Shown here: positions 33,911 through 42,738 of the stretch, one piece after another
Position numbering within the stretch: position 1 is the first letter of the stretch
Layout of the letters: each line of letters opens with the position of its first letter
Assembly (NCBI RefSeq): GCF_030499535.1
Contig: NZ_JASTLB010000001.1
Coordinates: 6,076,001-6,140,000 of the forward strand
Direction of reading: 5' to 3'
Length of the DNA: 64,000 nucleotides
Source of the DNA: Streptomyces sp. TG1A-8
GTDB lineage: Bacteria > Actinomycetota > Actinomycetes > Streptomycetales > Streptomycetaceae
Program-made: the position numbers and the translations under genes
The notes under the pieces: generated by a model
Told to the model about the DNA's origin: nothing
Database searches by the model: none
The model's input: the letters and a program-made list of their open reading frames with translations, nothing else

Positions 33911-34915
33911 ATGGCGGCGACCATACGACGCGAGAGCGTCGGCACCACGGCCGGCCACGCGGGCCAGGAACCCACCCCGGTGGACGCCTACACCCTCGAC
34001 ACCGGCGACGGCCTCGCCGTCACCGTGTGGACGTACGGAGCCGGCCTCGTCGAGGTGCTGGTGCCCGACCGCCGCGGACACACGGCGAACGTGGTGGTGC
34101 GCCTGCCGGACCTCGCCTCCTACGAGGACCGCGCCCGCAACCCCTACGTCGGCTCGACCGTCGGCCGGTACTGCCGGTGCGTGTCGCACGCCCGCCTGCG
34201 GCTCGACGGCGACGAGTACCTGCTCGACCGCAACGACGGGCGGCACCACGTCCACGGCGGCACCCTCGGCTTCGACCGCTACGTGTGGCGGGCGCACCCC
34301 GAGCTGCACGGGGACCGGGCCGTGCTCCGCCTGCGCCTGGACAGCCCGGACGGCGACCAGGGGTACCCCGGCACCCTGTCCGCCGAAGTCGCCTACGAGG
34401 TGGCGCCCGGCGGCCGGCTCACCCTCGACTACCGGGCCACCACCACGGCGAGCACCGTGGTCGGCCTGACCAACCACGCCTACTGGAACCTGGCCGGGAC
34501 CGGCCGCGTCGACGGTCACACCCTGGCCGTCAACTCCACGCGGACCACCGTCTTCGACGACGAGCTCCTGCCCCTGCCCGGCCCGCCCGCCGACATCACC
34601 GGCACCCGGCTCGACCTCACGCGGCCCAGGTCCCTCGACGGGCAGGCGCTGGACAACTGCTTCGTCCTGGACGATCCGGCGTGGGCCGCCCACCTGCACG
34701 ACCCGGCCTCCGGCCGCACCATGCGCGTGGTCACCGACCAGCCCGCCGTCGGCGTCTACACCGCCGACCACTTCACCGGGCGGCGGCGGTCGGGCATCTG
34801 CCTGGAGACCGGCGCCCTGCCCGACGCCCCCAACCGCGACGACTACCCCCCGGTCCGGCTCGATCCCGGCCAGGTGTACCGCCATCGCACCGTGCACCAC
34901 TTCTCCGCCGGCTGA
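33911..34915 (+). CDS. Aldose 1-epimerase (galactose mutarotase family)
   Basis: 334 residues. Family hallmarks: NPYVGSTVGRYCRCV near the N-terminus, HHVHGGTLGFDRYVW with the catalytic His pair region, LTNHAYWNLAG (second catalytic His) and a C-terminal GICLETGALPDAPN with the Glu base. In the mutarotase family this Glu/His pair interconverts anomers. With the SIS and BtpA-like genes it indicates that a sugar or sugar-like ring is made or processed in the pathway. Confidence 0.9.
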   Translation: MAATIRRESVGTTAGHAGQEPTPVDAYTLDTGDGLAVTVWTYGAGLVEVLVPDRRGHTANVVVRLPDLASYEDRARNPYVGSTVGRYCRCVSHARLRLDGDEYLLDRNDGRHHVHGGTLGFDRYVWRAHPELHGDRAVLRLRLDSPDGDQGYPGTLSAEVAYEVAPGGRLTLDYRATTTASTVVGLTNHAYWNLAGTGRVDGHTLAVNSTRTTVFDDELLPLPGPPADITGTRLDLTRPRSLDGQALDNCFVLDDPAWAAHLHDPASGRTMRVVTDQPAVGVYTADHFTGRRRSGICLETGALPDAPNRDDYPPVRLDPGQVYRHRTVHHFSAG

Positions 34916-34960
34916 CCGGACGGCCCGCCCCAGCGGCATCCCAGCGAAAAGGACACATCC

Positions 34961-35245
34961 ATGGACTCCCTCATGACCTCGGTCGCCCGGGCGGTGCGGC
35001 ACCGCGCCGGATCCGACACCCCGGCGGCGGACCTGGACCCGGACACCGAGCTGTCGGCACTCGGACTGACCTCCCTCGGCGTCGCCGGACTCCTCGTCGA
35101 CCTGGAGGCCGCCTTCGACGTGCGGTTCCCCGCGGACGCCGTCACCCCGGAGGTCTTCCGCACCCTGGCGACCCTCACGGAGACGGTCCGCGCCCTGCGC
35201 GCCGCCTCGGAGGAGCGGCCCGGCACGCCGTCGGCGCAGCGGTGA
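34961..35245 (+). CDS. Free-standing acyl/peptidyl carrier protein
   Basis: 94 residues, typical size for a discrete ACP/PCP. The phosphopantetheine attachment site is Ser38 in LGLTSLGVAG (TSL instead of the more usual DSL). Helix two (GVAGLLVDLEAAFDVRFP) and helix three (TPEVFRTLATLTETV) follow normally. GAAAAGGA lies upstream. Probably loaded by the acyl-AMP ligase at 30222 and acted on by neighbouring oxygenase or aminotransferase; it could also donate to the first C domain of the NRPS. Confidence 0.88.
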   Translation: MDSLMTSVARAVRHRAGSDTPAADLDPDTELSALGLTSLGVAGLLVDLEAAFDVRFPADAVTPEVFRTLATLTETVRALRAASEERPGTPSAQR

Positions 35246-35272
35246 CGGCCGCGGGCGAACGGAGGGGAACCG

Positions 35273-36238
35273 ATGCAGATCCACGCTGACACCGTCCGGG
35301 TCGGCATCCACTCGGGCCAGCAGTACCGCACCTTCGAGGAGGCGCTCGGCCTGTGGCAGCGGGCCGAGCGGCTCGGCTTCGACTGGGTGTCCCTCTTCGA
35401 CCACTTCCGGCCGCCGCTCGGCGGCCCGGCCGGCCCCTGCCTCGACGGGCTGTCCCTGCTCTCCGCCCTGGCGGCGCGCACCACGCGCATCCGCTGCGCC
35501 GTGCTCGTCTCGGCGGTGACGTGGCGCCACCCCGCCCTCGCCGCCGCAGCGGCGGCGACCGTCGACCACGTCTCGGGCGGCCGGCTGGAGTTCGGCATCG
35601 GCGCCGCCGGCCCCGACCTGGCCTACGAGCAGTACGGCATTCCCTTCCCGTCCGCCGGGACCCGGCTGGACATGCTGGACGAGGCCTGCCACGTCCTGCG
35701 CGGCCTGTGGAGCGCCCCGTCGACCAGCTTCGAGGGCAAGCACTTCCGGCTCACCGACGCCCACCTGGAACCCAAGCCGGTCCAGCGGCACCTGCCGCTG
35801 GTGATCGGCGGCGAGGGCGAGCGGCGGATGCTGCGCATCGTCGCCGAACACGCCGACATCTGGAACACCCTCGCCGGCACGCCCGATCACTACCAGCGCA
35901 AACTGACGAGCCTGCGCCGCCACTGCGCCGAGGTGGGACGCGACCCCGACGACATCCGCAAGTCGGTGACCTTCCGGGCGGTCCTCGGCAGCAGCCCGCA
36001 GGAGGCCGAACAGCGCGCCCGGGAACTGCGCCACCGCATCGGCGCCGACTCGCCGGTGTGGTCCGAGTACGTCGTGATCGGCACGCCGGAGCAGTGCGTC
36101 GAACGCCTGCGGCCCTACCTCGACCTCGGCGTCCGCGACTTCCTGCTCGGTGCCCGGCCACCGGTCGACTGGCACACGTGCGAGCTGTTCGCCCGGCACG
36201 TGGCCCCCGCACTGCGGGCCTACGCCCCGGCCGGCTGA
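35273..36238 (+). CDS. LLM-class flavin-dependent monooxygenase
   Basis: 321-residue luciferase-like TIM-barrel oxidoreductase using FMNH2 or F420H2. Typical segments: RAERLGFDWVSLFDHF, RIRCAVLVSAVTWRHPALAAAAAATVDHVSGGRLEFGIGAA, and the C-terminal GTPEQCVERLRPYLDLGVRDFLL. GGAGGGG precedes the ATG. It directly follows the ACP gene, so an ACP-bound substrate is possible, as in the luciferase-like hydroxylases of some NRPS/PKS pathways; F420-dependent reduction is the alternative. Confidence 0.9.
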   Translation: MQIHADTVRVGIHSGQQYRTFEEALGLWQRAERLGFDWVSLFDHFRPPLGGPAGPCLDGLSLLSALAARTTRIRCAVLVSAVTWRHPALAAAAAATVDHVSGGRLEFGIGAAGPDLAYEQYGIPFPSAGTRLDMLDEACHVLRGLWSAPSTSFEGKHFRLTDAHLEPKPVQRHLPLVIGGEGERRMLRIVAEHADIWNTLAGTPDHYQRKLTSLRRHCAEVGRDPDDIRKSVTFRAVLGSSPQEAEQRARELRHRIGADSPVWSEYVVIGTPEQCVERLRPYLDLGVRDFLLGARPPVDWHTCELFARHVAPALRAYAPAG

Positions 36239-36321
36239 CGCCGCCGGTCCCTCCTCCGGCGTCCCCGGGCCGGCGCCCGGCACCCGAGCAGACACTCATT
36301 CCCACACACACGGAAGGCGAC

Positions 36322-37101
36322 ATGGGCAGCTACTACTACGAGGACGGCTTCGCCCGTTTCTTCGACGGCCAGTACACCGGGTGGACCCACACGTTCTCGC
36401 CCCGGCTCGCCGATCACCTGGACCGGCAGCAACTCCCCGCGCGCACGGTCATCGACCTGTGCTGCGGCACGGGAGTGACCGCAGCGATCCTGAGCGCCTC
36501 CGGCTGGCGGGTCACCGGCGTCGACGGTTCCGCCGCCATGCTCGACATCGCGCGCAAGAAGCTCGCCGCCGAACTCGACAGCGGCGCGGTCACCCTGCTG
36601 GAGGGGGACGCCCGCGACTTCCGCGTACCCGAGCGGGCGGCCGCCTGCGTCAGCCTGGACGGCGCCCTCAACCACTTGGAGTCCCCGGCCGAACTGGTCC
36701 GGTGCTTCACCGCGGTGCGCGAAGCCCTCGTCGAGGGCGGCGAGTTCGTCTTCGACCTGTTCACCGCCTCCCACTTCCGCCACTGGAACAACGCCACGCT
36801 GACGGACGATCCCGACGCCGTCGTCGTCAAGCGCGGCGTGTGGGACGACCGGGCGCGCACGGGCATGCTGCGCGTCTCCGGCGTCGTCGGCACGGGCCCC
36901 GCCGCGGTGCGCGTGGACCAGACCCTGCGCAGCTGGGAGTACGACGCGCAGCAGGTGTCCCAGGCACTGACCGAGGCCGGACTGGTACCCGTCGACCACG
37001 ACTTCGAGTCCGCCTACGTCAACTGCGAGTCCGGTTCGTGCTCGCGCACCAGCGTGCCCTGCCGCACCCTGCACCGCGCTCGCAAGCCCGTGGCCGGATG
37101 A
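36322..37101 (+). CDS. Class I SAM-dependent methyltransferase
   Basis: 259 residues. SAM-binding motif I VIDLCCGTGVTAAIL (about 43-57), motif II acidic residue in VTGVDGSAAML, and LEGDARDF as motif III are clear. The C-terminal CESGSCSRTSVPC holds four cysteines, an unusual feature that could bind metal. Last gene of the plus-strand run; after it there are nearly 700 bp without a clear gene. O-, N- or C-methylation cannot be told from sequence. Confidence 0.9.
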   Translation: MGSYYYEDGFARFFDGQYTGWTHTFSPRLADHLDRQQLPARTVIDLCCGTGVTAAILSASGWRVTGVDGSAAMLDIARKKLAAELDSGAVTLLEGDARDFRVPERAAACVSLDGALNHLESPAELVRCFTAVREALVEGGEFVFDLFTASHFRHWNNATLTDDPDAVVVKRGVWDDRARTGMLRVSGVVGTGPAAVRVDQTLRSWEYDAQQVSQALTEAGLVPVDHDFESAYVNCESGSCSRTSVPCRTLHRARKPVAG

Positions 37102-37735
37102 GCGACGGCCCCCGGTGCGCCGCCCGGCCGGGCCGCGCACCGGGGGTCGGCACCGCGGCCCACCGGCTCGGCGTCACCTCCGCCGGCGCCTCCGGGAGGG
37201 GACGCCCGGTGACGGCGGCGCGGCACCCCGCGCACGCACCGGGTGCCGGCGGTCCGGGGCGGACCGTCTCCTGACACGGCCGGCGGCACCCTGCTCCCCC
37301 TGCCCGGGCGGGCGCCGCCGGACCCCGGTGGGCGCGGGGCCCGTCCGGGCGCGGGCCTGGAGGCCGCCCGCGCCGGTAGCGGCCGCTTCGTGCGGTGCCG
37401 GCCGCGGCCCCCGGCCGATGGTGGTGACCGGCCCGCTCCCCACCGGCCCTAACCCGCGGTGTCCTCGGGCGGGAGCGGCACGGGGTAGGGCTCGCCGAAG
37501 TCGGCCGAGCGGCTGACCTCCGCCCGGGCGGTCGCCTCGGCGAGTTGGCGGCGGGAGTGCTCCAGCGCCATGGATTGCCCCGGAGTCCTGGCCCAGACAC
37601 CAGGGAGCAAGTAACCCGCCGGTAGTTTTAAGCGGTTCAGATCCGCCGTTATTTATGAGCAACACCGTCCGTCACTCCTGGGGCCACACGGCTACTCGGT
37701 CGTCCCGTCTCACCCGCCGCGCTGACAGCGACGCC
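37102..37735. other. Gene-poor stretch after the biosynthetic run
   Basis: No convincing gene of ordinary size. The only item of note is a 40-codon minus-strand ORF at 37449-37571 (MALEHSRRQLAEATARAEVS..., ending PLPPEDTAG), which has protein-like composition but no good ribosome site; it could be a small gene or a fragment. 37600-37680 is markedly A/T-richer than the surroundings. I see no terminator hairpin that I can place exactly. Confidence 0.5.
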
Positions 37736-37752
37736 TTGCAGTGGCAGAATTT

Positions 37753-37764
37753 CCTCTGCAGAGG
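37753..37764. promoter_or_regulatory. Operator-like palindrome before the second ArsR-like gene
   Basis: Perfect palindrome CCTCTGCAGAGG, 25 bp upstream of the regulator ATG, with a further TGCAG at 37737. TACGCT at 37778-37783 could be the -10 of a leaderless transcript starting at the ATG (37790). The position parallels the 15290-15331 repeats of the paralogous regulator. Confidence 0.5.
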
Positions 37765-37789
37765 GGACTCAGCAACCTACGCTGCTGGC

Positions 37790-38374
37790 ATGTCCGACCG
37801 ACCCGAACGCACATCACAGCCCGTCAAGCCCACCCGGCGCCTTGATGCGCGCAGCCTGCGAGGGCTGGCCCACCCGCTGCGGATGAACATCTTCGAGCTG
37901 CTCAGCCTGGACGGCCCCGCTACCGCCACCAGGCTCGCCGAACGCCTCGGGGAGAACACCGGCACCATCAGTTGGCACCTGCGCCACCTCGCCGAACACG
38001 GCTTCATCGTGGAGGAAACCGGACGGGGCACGAAACGCGAGCGCTGGTGGAGAAGGGCCGACGTCCCCAATGAGCTGAACACCGCCGATTTCCGCGACGA
38101 TCCCGACACCGAGGGCGCGCTGTCGGTCTACTTGCACGAACTGCTGCAGCAGCACTTCAGCCGGGTCGTGAACTACATCGGCGAGGACTGGGACGACACG
38201 TGGCGGAGCGCCGGCACTGTCTCGGACTGGAGTGACCTGCGGATGACCCCGAAGCAGTTGGAGGCGCTCAACGCGGAGCTGATGGCTGTCATCGCCCGCC
38301 ATACCCCTGCGCCGGCCACCGAGCCCGCTCCCCGTCGTCGTGCAGCTCCAATCGTTCCCCCGCAAGGAGCATGA
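37790..38374 (+). CDS. ArsR-like winged-helix regulator (HTH_20 type), second copy
   Basis: 194 residues. RSLRGLAHPLRMNIFELL, TRLAERLGENTGTISWHLRHLAEHG and the wing TKRERWW align with the regulator at 14654-15268 (same fold, same order). ATG at 37790 is chosen because the region before it holds operator-like DNA and there is no coding reason to extend; no Shine-Dalgarno is seen, so the mRNA is probably leaderless. It is followed after 6 bp by an MFS gene, as in the first pair, and likely represses it. Confidence 0.88.
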   Translation: MSDRPERTSQPVKPTRRLDARSLRGLAHPLRMNIFELLSLDGPATATRLAERLGENTGTISWHLRHLAEHGFIVEETGRGTKRERWWRRADVPNELNTADFRDDPDTEGALSVYLHELLQQHFSRVVNYIGEDWDDTWRSAGTVSDWSDLRMTPKQLEALNAELMAVIARHTPAPATEPAPRRRAAPIVPPQGA

Positions 38375-38380
38375 CTCCGC

Positions 38381-39694
38381 ATGAGCTACGGCATACACGG
38401 TCGCCTCCTGCGTCGCCACCGTGATTTCCGCCTGCTGTGGTACGGCGAGACCGCCGGCAAGTTCGGCGCGTCCGTCACCGGGGTGGCGATGCCGCTGGTC
38501 GCCGTCTCCACCTTGCACGCCAGCACGTTCGAGGTCGGCCTGCTGAGCGCCGCAGCCTGGGCCCCTTGGCTGATCATCGGTCTCCCGGTCGGTGTCTGGG
38601 TGGACCGGCTGCGCCGCAGACCGATCATGTTGGCCGCCGCCGCGGTCTCCCTCGTGCTCTTCGCCAGCGTCCCGGTCACCGCATGGTCCGGCCTGCTGGG
38701 TATCGGACCACTACTGGCCGTCGCCCTGCTGACAGGCACGGCAGCGGTGTTCTTCCAAACCGCCTACACCGCCTATCTCCCCACCATTCTGGAACCCGAT
38801 GACCAGCCCGAGGGCAACGCCAAACTGCACGGCAGTGCATCCGCCGCGCAGATTGCCGGGCTCGGCTCCGGCGGCCTGATCGCGCAGTTGGCAGGCGCGG
38901 TGAACGGGATGTTCGCCAATGCCGCGACATTCCTCGTCTCCCTTCTGTGCCTCGCAGGCATCCGGCATCGCGAGCCACGCATCACCAGAACCGAACACCG
39001 CCCCACTTCACTGGTCAGTGAAGTCCGCGAAGGCCTGCGGCTGATCGCCTATGACCCCTGGTTCCGCACGTTCACACTCTTCGGAGCCGCCTCCAATCTG
39101 GCCCTTATGGGATACCAGTCAATCCAGGTGGTCTTCCTGGTCCGAAGCGTCGGCCTGACCCCGGGAACGGTCGGCGTACTCATCGCGGCGACCAGCGCCG
39201 GAGGTGTAGCCGGGGCATTCGCCGCACGCCGGGTCGCTCACCGGATCGGCACGGGCCGCGCGACACTGCTGTTCGAACTGGGACTTCCCACACTCGGTCT
39301 GCTCATCCCGCTGACCGCCGGCGGAGCCGGGATCCTGCTCTTTGTGACAGGTGGCTTCAGCGTCTCCGCAGGTGTCGTCGCCGGCAACATCATCAAGGCG
39401 AGCTTCCAGCAACGCTACTGCCCGCCGGATCTCCTCGGCCGTCTCACCGCAAGCACAGCATTCCTCAGCTACGGAGCGATCCCCATCGGCGCATTGCTCG
39501 GCGGCGTGCTCGGAACCGCACTCGGCCTCCGCACCGCCATGGCCATCACGACGGCGGGGATCCCGCTCGCCGCACTGATCCTGCTCTTCTCCCCGATCCG
39601 GCGTTCCCGGGACCTGCCGACGTCCCGCCAGACGACGAGTAATCCCCAACTTCCGCTCGCCTCTGATGACGAACCGGCCCTACCTCTTCACTGA
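38381..39694 (+). CDS. MFS exporter, second regulator/exporter pair
   Basis: 437 residues, about twelve transmembrane helices, with WVDRLRRRP as the loop after helix two and a central YQSIQVVFL helix. Resembles enterobactin-exporter/MFS_3-type transporters. Codon use is somewhat less G/C-biased than in the biosynthetic genes. Probably a drug or metabolite pump controlled by the preceding regulator; nothing ties it to the clusters beyond proximity. Confidence 0.88.
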   Translation: MSYGIHGRLLRRHRDFRLLWYGETAGKFGASVTGVAMPLVAVSTLHASTFEVGLLSAAAWAPWLIIGLPVGVWVDRLRRRPIMLAAAAVSLVLFASVPVTAWSGLLGIGPLLAVALLTGTAAVFFQTAYTAYLPTILEPDDQPEGNAKLHGSASAAQIAGLGSGGLIAQLAGAVNGMFANAATFLVSLLCLAGIRHREPRITRTEHRPTSLVSEVREGLRLIAYDPWFRTFTLFGAASNLALMGYQSIQVVFLVRSVGLTPGTVGVLIAATSAGGVAGAFAARRVAHRIGTGRATLLFELGLPTLGLLIPLTAGGAGILLFVTGGFSVSAGVVAGNIIKASFQQRYCPPDLLGRLTASTAFLSYGAIPIGALLGGVLGTALGLRTAMAITTAGIPLAALILLFSPIRRSRDLPTSRQTTSNPQLPLASDDEPALPLH

Positions 39695-39797
39695 TCACCA
39701 TCGCACCGGACAATTCCCTCACCTCCCGTCGGCCATCAAGTCGCAGGCTCCCAGGCAGCGGGCGTTGTCCCCGAGGGGTGGACACCTGTTCGTGTCG

Positions 39798-40684
39798 TTA
39801 TGCGGCAAGTGTCAGGGTAGCTGACTGCTGTTCGTAGACGATCGGTGCCTGCTGTCCGTTCGCCGAATGCCGGCGGCGGGTGTTGTAGCGCGTGGTCCAG
39901 CGGAAGACCGCCAGGCGGCAGGCGCGGGCCCCGTCGAAGCGGCGGGCGCCACGGAGCGTCTCGCGTTTGAGGGCGGCGTTGAACGACTCGGCGAGTGCGT
40001 TGTCCGCACTCGTGCCGACCGCGCCCATGGACTGCCGCACCCCCAGCTCAGCCCAGACAGCGGCGAATTGGCGGGAGGTGTACTGGGCTGCGTGATCGCT
40101 GTGGAAGACGGCTCCGGCCAGGCTGCCGCGGGTCGCGGCGGCTGCCCTGAGCGCGTCGGTGACCAGCGAGGTGCGCATGTGGTCGGCGATCGACCAGCCC
40201 ACCAGACGGCGCGGGAAGCAGTCGATCACCGTCGCCGGATACAGGAACTCGCCGTCACCCACCGGCAGGTAGGTGATGGTGCCGACGTACTTGGTGTTCG
40301 GCGCGCTGGCGGTGAAGTCGCGCCCCAGCAGGTCCGGCACCGGTGTGGCGGACGGTTCGGGCACGGTGGTGACCTGGCGCTTGCGCAGCCGCAGCCCGGT
40401 GATGCCGAACTTCCGCGTGAGCTCTCCGACGCGCTGGTGATTCACGCGTTCACCGTCCTCGCGCAGCTCGGCGGTGATGCGAGGACGACCGTAGGTGCCG
40501 TCCCACTCGGCATGCACGGCCCTGATCCGCTCGGCAAGTGCCGCGTCCGCCCGCTCACGCGCGGCGCGGGTCGCGCGGCCGGACCGCCATTTGTAGAAGC
40601 TGGACCGGGCGACCTCCAGCACGGCACACAACCGCTTCACGCCCCAGGCGCGGTGTGGTCCTCAATGAACTGGCAGCGGTTCAC
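39798..40684 (-). pseudogene. IS3-family transposase OrfB, frameshifted near its start
   Basis: The catalytic domain is intact from about 40640: HTH_21 region, the DDE set in YVGTITYLPVGDG, VFHSDHAAQYTS and the Glu of NALAESFNAALK. But the expected N-terminus NRCQFIEDH (from GTG 40684, overlapping orfA) is in another frame. Two extra bases (CACACC, near 40653-40657) separate it from the RAWGVKRLCAVLEV continuation. A downstream GTG at 40640 could still start a shorter OrfB, but the OrfAB fusion should not form, so the element is probably not self-mobile. Confidence 0.7.
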
Positions 40685-41025
40685 CAGGTCATCTCCTGTG
40701 CGGAAAACTTCGTCGCCTTGCGCAGGACGTCCCGTTCGGTGGCCAGTTTCCGGTTCTCCTTGCGCACGGCCTTCAGCTCCGTGCGCAGGGCCGCGATCTC
40801 GGCCTCCAGTTCCTGCCTCGTGGCCTCGCTCACCGGGACGTCCTTCGTGTTCGTGTTTGTGGTGCCGCTCTCACCGCGGCGGGCCCGCTCGGCCCGCACC
40901 CGGTTGCGCAGCGTCTCCCGGCTGATCCCCAGGTCCTTGCCGATGCCCTCGAAGGTGTGGCTCGGGTCCGACAGGTACAGCGCGACGGCGTCCGCCTCGA
41001 ACTCGGGCGAGTAGACCTTCATCAC
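40681..41025 (-). CDS. IS3-family transposase OrfA
   Basis: 114 residues: helix-turn-helix (FEGIGKDLGISRETLRNRVR) followed by a leucine-zipper-like coiled coil (ATRQELEAEIAALRTELKAVRKENRKLATERDVLRKA). The GTG/ATG start lies 46 bp inside the right inverted repeat. Its stop overlaps the normal orfB start (GTGA), where a programmed -1 shift would make the OrfAB transposase. Confidence 0.9.
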   Translation of the reverse strand: MMKVYSPEFEADAVALYLSDPSHTFEGIGKDLGISRETLRNRVRAERARRGESGTTNTNTKDVPVSEATRQELEAEIAALRTELKAVRKENRKLATERDVLRKATKFSAQEMTW

Positions 41026-41131
41026 CGTAAGAGATTCCTCTTCCCCGGCCCCTGGCGGGGCCGGGCTCAGAGGTGTCCACTCCTCGGGGACAGGTCCCCT
41101 CTGCCCAGGACGACGGCTTTACCACCCATCG

Positions 41132-41935
41132 TCATGCCCCCTCGGCGGTGAGCCGGCCGATGGCCCGGATGACCTGCCGCCGGGTGGCCAAGCGGCGGGC
41201 GAGGAAGGCCATCACCCGGTTCATGCGGCCTGCGATGACGCTGGGCGGCGGGTTCCTGCGGTCCAGGGCGGTCAGCGCGGTGCGGACGACGTCGACGGGC
41301 GAGGCGAGCCTGGACTTTCCGGCGGCCTGCGTGGTGCCCACGACGTCGAAGAACTCGGTCCGGGTCGCGCCGGGGGACAGGGCCAGCACCCGCAGACCGG
41401 TACCGCGTGACTCCTCCCACAGAGCCTCGGTGAGGCTGAGCACGAACGCCTTGGTCGCCCCGTAGAGCGCCATACGCGGGTTGGGCTGGTAGGCCGCCAT
41501 ACTCGCCACGTTGACCAGCACTCCGCGCCCCTCCGTGCGCAGTTGCTCGATGAAGGCCCGGCTGACGTCGGCCACGGCGGTCACGTCGACGGCGACCTCC
41601 CGGCGCAGCCGTTCCGGATCTGCTTGGTGGAAGGGGCCGAAGGTGGCGAACCCGGCGTTGTTGATCAGGCTCGTGACGTGTAGGCCGAGCTGGTCCATCC
41701 GCGTGGCCAGCGCCTGCCCGGGGTTGTCCGTGGCCAGGTCCATCTCCACCACGTGCACCTGGATGTGGTGGTGTGCGCGCAACTCGGCGGCCAGCTCCTC
41801 CAGGCGTTCCTTGCGGCGGGCGACCAGCACCAGGTCGGAGTCGCGGGCGGCGAGCTGGCGGGCGAACTCGGCGCCGAGGCCCGCGCTGGCCCCGGTGATC
41901 AGTGTGGTCTGTCCGCGGTAGTCGACGGCTGTCAC
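41132..41935 (-). CDS. Short-chain dehydrogenase, DltE/YqjQ-like
   Basis: 267 residues. TLITGASAGLGAEFARQLA nucleotide motif, INNAGFATFG, VASMAAY (catalytic Ser) and YGATKAF (YxxxK) are present, with a longer C-terminal tail of about 60 residues typical of the DltE/YqjQ-type SDRs. GTG start with GAAGG upstream. Divergent from the TetR gene with a shared 82-bp intergenic region that contains a palindrome, so it is probably the TetR target. Confidence 0.92.
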   Translation of the reverse strand: MTAVDYRGQTTLITGASAGLGAEFARQLAARDSDLVLVARRKERLEELAAELRAHHHIQVHVVEMDLATDNPGQALATRMDQLGLHVTSLINNAGFATFGPFHQADPERLRREVAVDVTAVADVSRAFIEQLRTEGRGVLVNVASMAAYQPNPRMALYGATKAFVLSLTEALWEESRGTGLRVLALSPGATRTEFFDVVGTTQAAGKSRLASPVDVVRTALTALDRRNPPPSVIAGRMNRVMAFLARRLATRRQVIRAIGRLTAEGA

Positions 41936-41963
41936 GGTCGCCTTCTTTCAGTCGCTGCCTTTC

Positions 41964-41978
41964 TGGCAGTTAATGCCA
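41964..41978. promoter_or_regulatory. TetR operator-like palindrome in the SDR/TetR intergenic region
   Basis: TGGCA-GTTAA-TGCCA, perfect 5-bp arms, 39 bp from the TetR ATG and 28 bp from the SDR GTG, a usual layout for autoregulated divergent TetR pairs. Confidence 0.55.
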
Positions 41979-42017
41979 CCTAGGCGGCTGCTGTCCAGAG
42001 GCGATAGCCTGACGCCC

Positions 42018-42602
42018 ATGACGACTTTGTGGGATCGCTCGCGACAGGTCGCCGCCCAGGCGATCCTGGATACGGCGGTTCGCCTGTTCGCCGAGCAGGG
42101 CTACGAGCAGACGACGATCGCGCAGATCGCCCGGGAGGCAGGGATCTCGCAGCGTTCCTTGTTCCGCTACTTCGGCACCAAAGAGGATCTGGTCTGCGGG
42201 GATCAGGATGCGCTGGGGGAACTGCTGAAACAGACCGTCGAACAGCAGTCGGCCGAGGTCTCCGCATGGGACGCCCTGCGCGCCGGCTTCGAGGTTCTCC
42301 TGACCGCCAACCACACTCCTGAGCGGGCGTTGGAACTTTCCCGTCTCATCTTCGACACCCCCGCCCTGCACGCCCGGTACATCGAGAAACGACTGCGCTG
42401 GCAGGCCGCACTCGTCCCGGTCATCCAGGCACGGCTGGGCACCGCCCCCGGCCCGACCCCCAACCCGCGTGCTAAGGCGATCGTCGCGACGGTCTTCGCC
42501 TGCGCCGACACGGCAACCGAGCTCTGGGCCAGACACGACGGACGACTCGACCTGGTAGACCTCTACGACCAATGCCTCGCGGCGGTGCGGGGCCGCAGCT
42601 GA
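42018..42602 (+). CDS. TetR-family regulator
   Basis: 194 residues. N-terminal TetR helix-turn-helix: AILDTAVRLFAEQGYEQTTIAQIAREAGISQRSLFRYF, residues about 15-52, followed by the all-helical ligand domain (MftR-like C-terminus with FDTPALHARYIEKRLRWQ). No ribosome site before the ATG, consistent with a leaderless transcript. Probably represses itself and the divergent SDR gene. Confidence 0.92.
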   Translation: MTTLWDRSRQVAAQAILDTAVRLFAEQGYEQTTIAQIAREAGISQRSLFRYFGTKEDLVCGDQDALGELLKQTVEQQSAEVSAWDALRAGFEVLLTANHTPERALELSRLIFDTPALHARYIEKRLRWQAALVPVIQARLGTAPGPTPNPRAKAIVATVFACADTATELWARHDGRLDLVDLYDQCLAAVRGRS

Positions 42603-42738
42603 GGGGCGGATCCCAGCACTGCGCAACCGATCGCTTTGCCGGTCGCCCCGGGCGTCAGCGGCACGGCCCACTCGCGCCGTACAGGCGCAGGTCCATACGG
42701 TCTCCACGGTGGTTCGCGCGGTCTGGTCGGCCGGGGCC

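Larger units (their letters stand above)
39766..41092 (-). mobile_element. IS3-family insertion sequence
   Basis: 1327-bp element bounded by 22-bp terminal inverted repeats matching at 21 of 22 positions: left 39766-39787 beginning TGTCCCCGAGG, right 41071-41092 ending CCTCGGGGACA. It holds orfA and orfB transcribed leftwards. The ends are TG...CA as usual for IS3. Flanking triplets (CGT and GGT) do not form a clear target duplication. The orfB reading frame is damaged. Confidence 0.9.
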
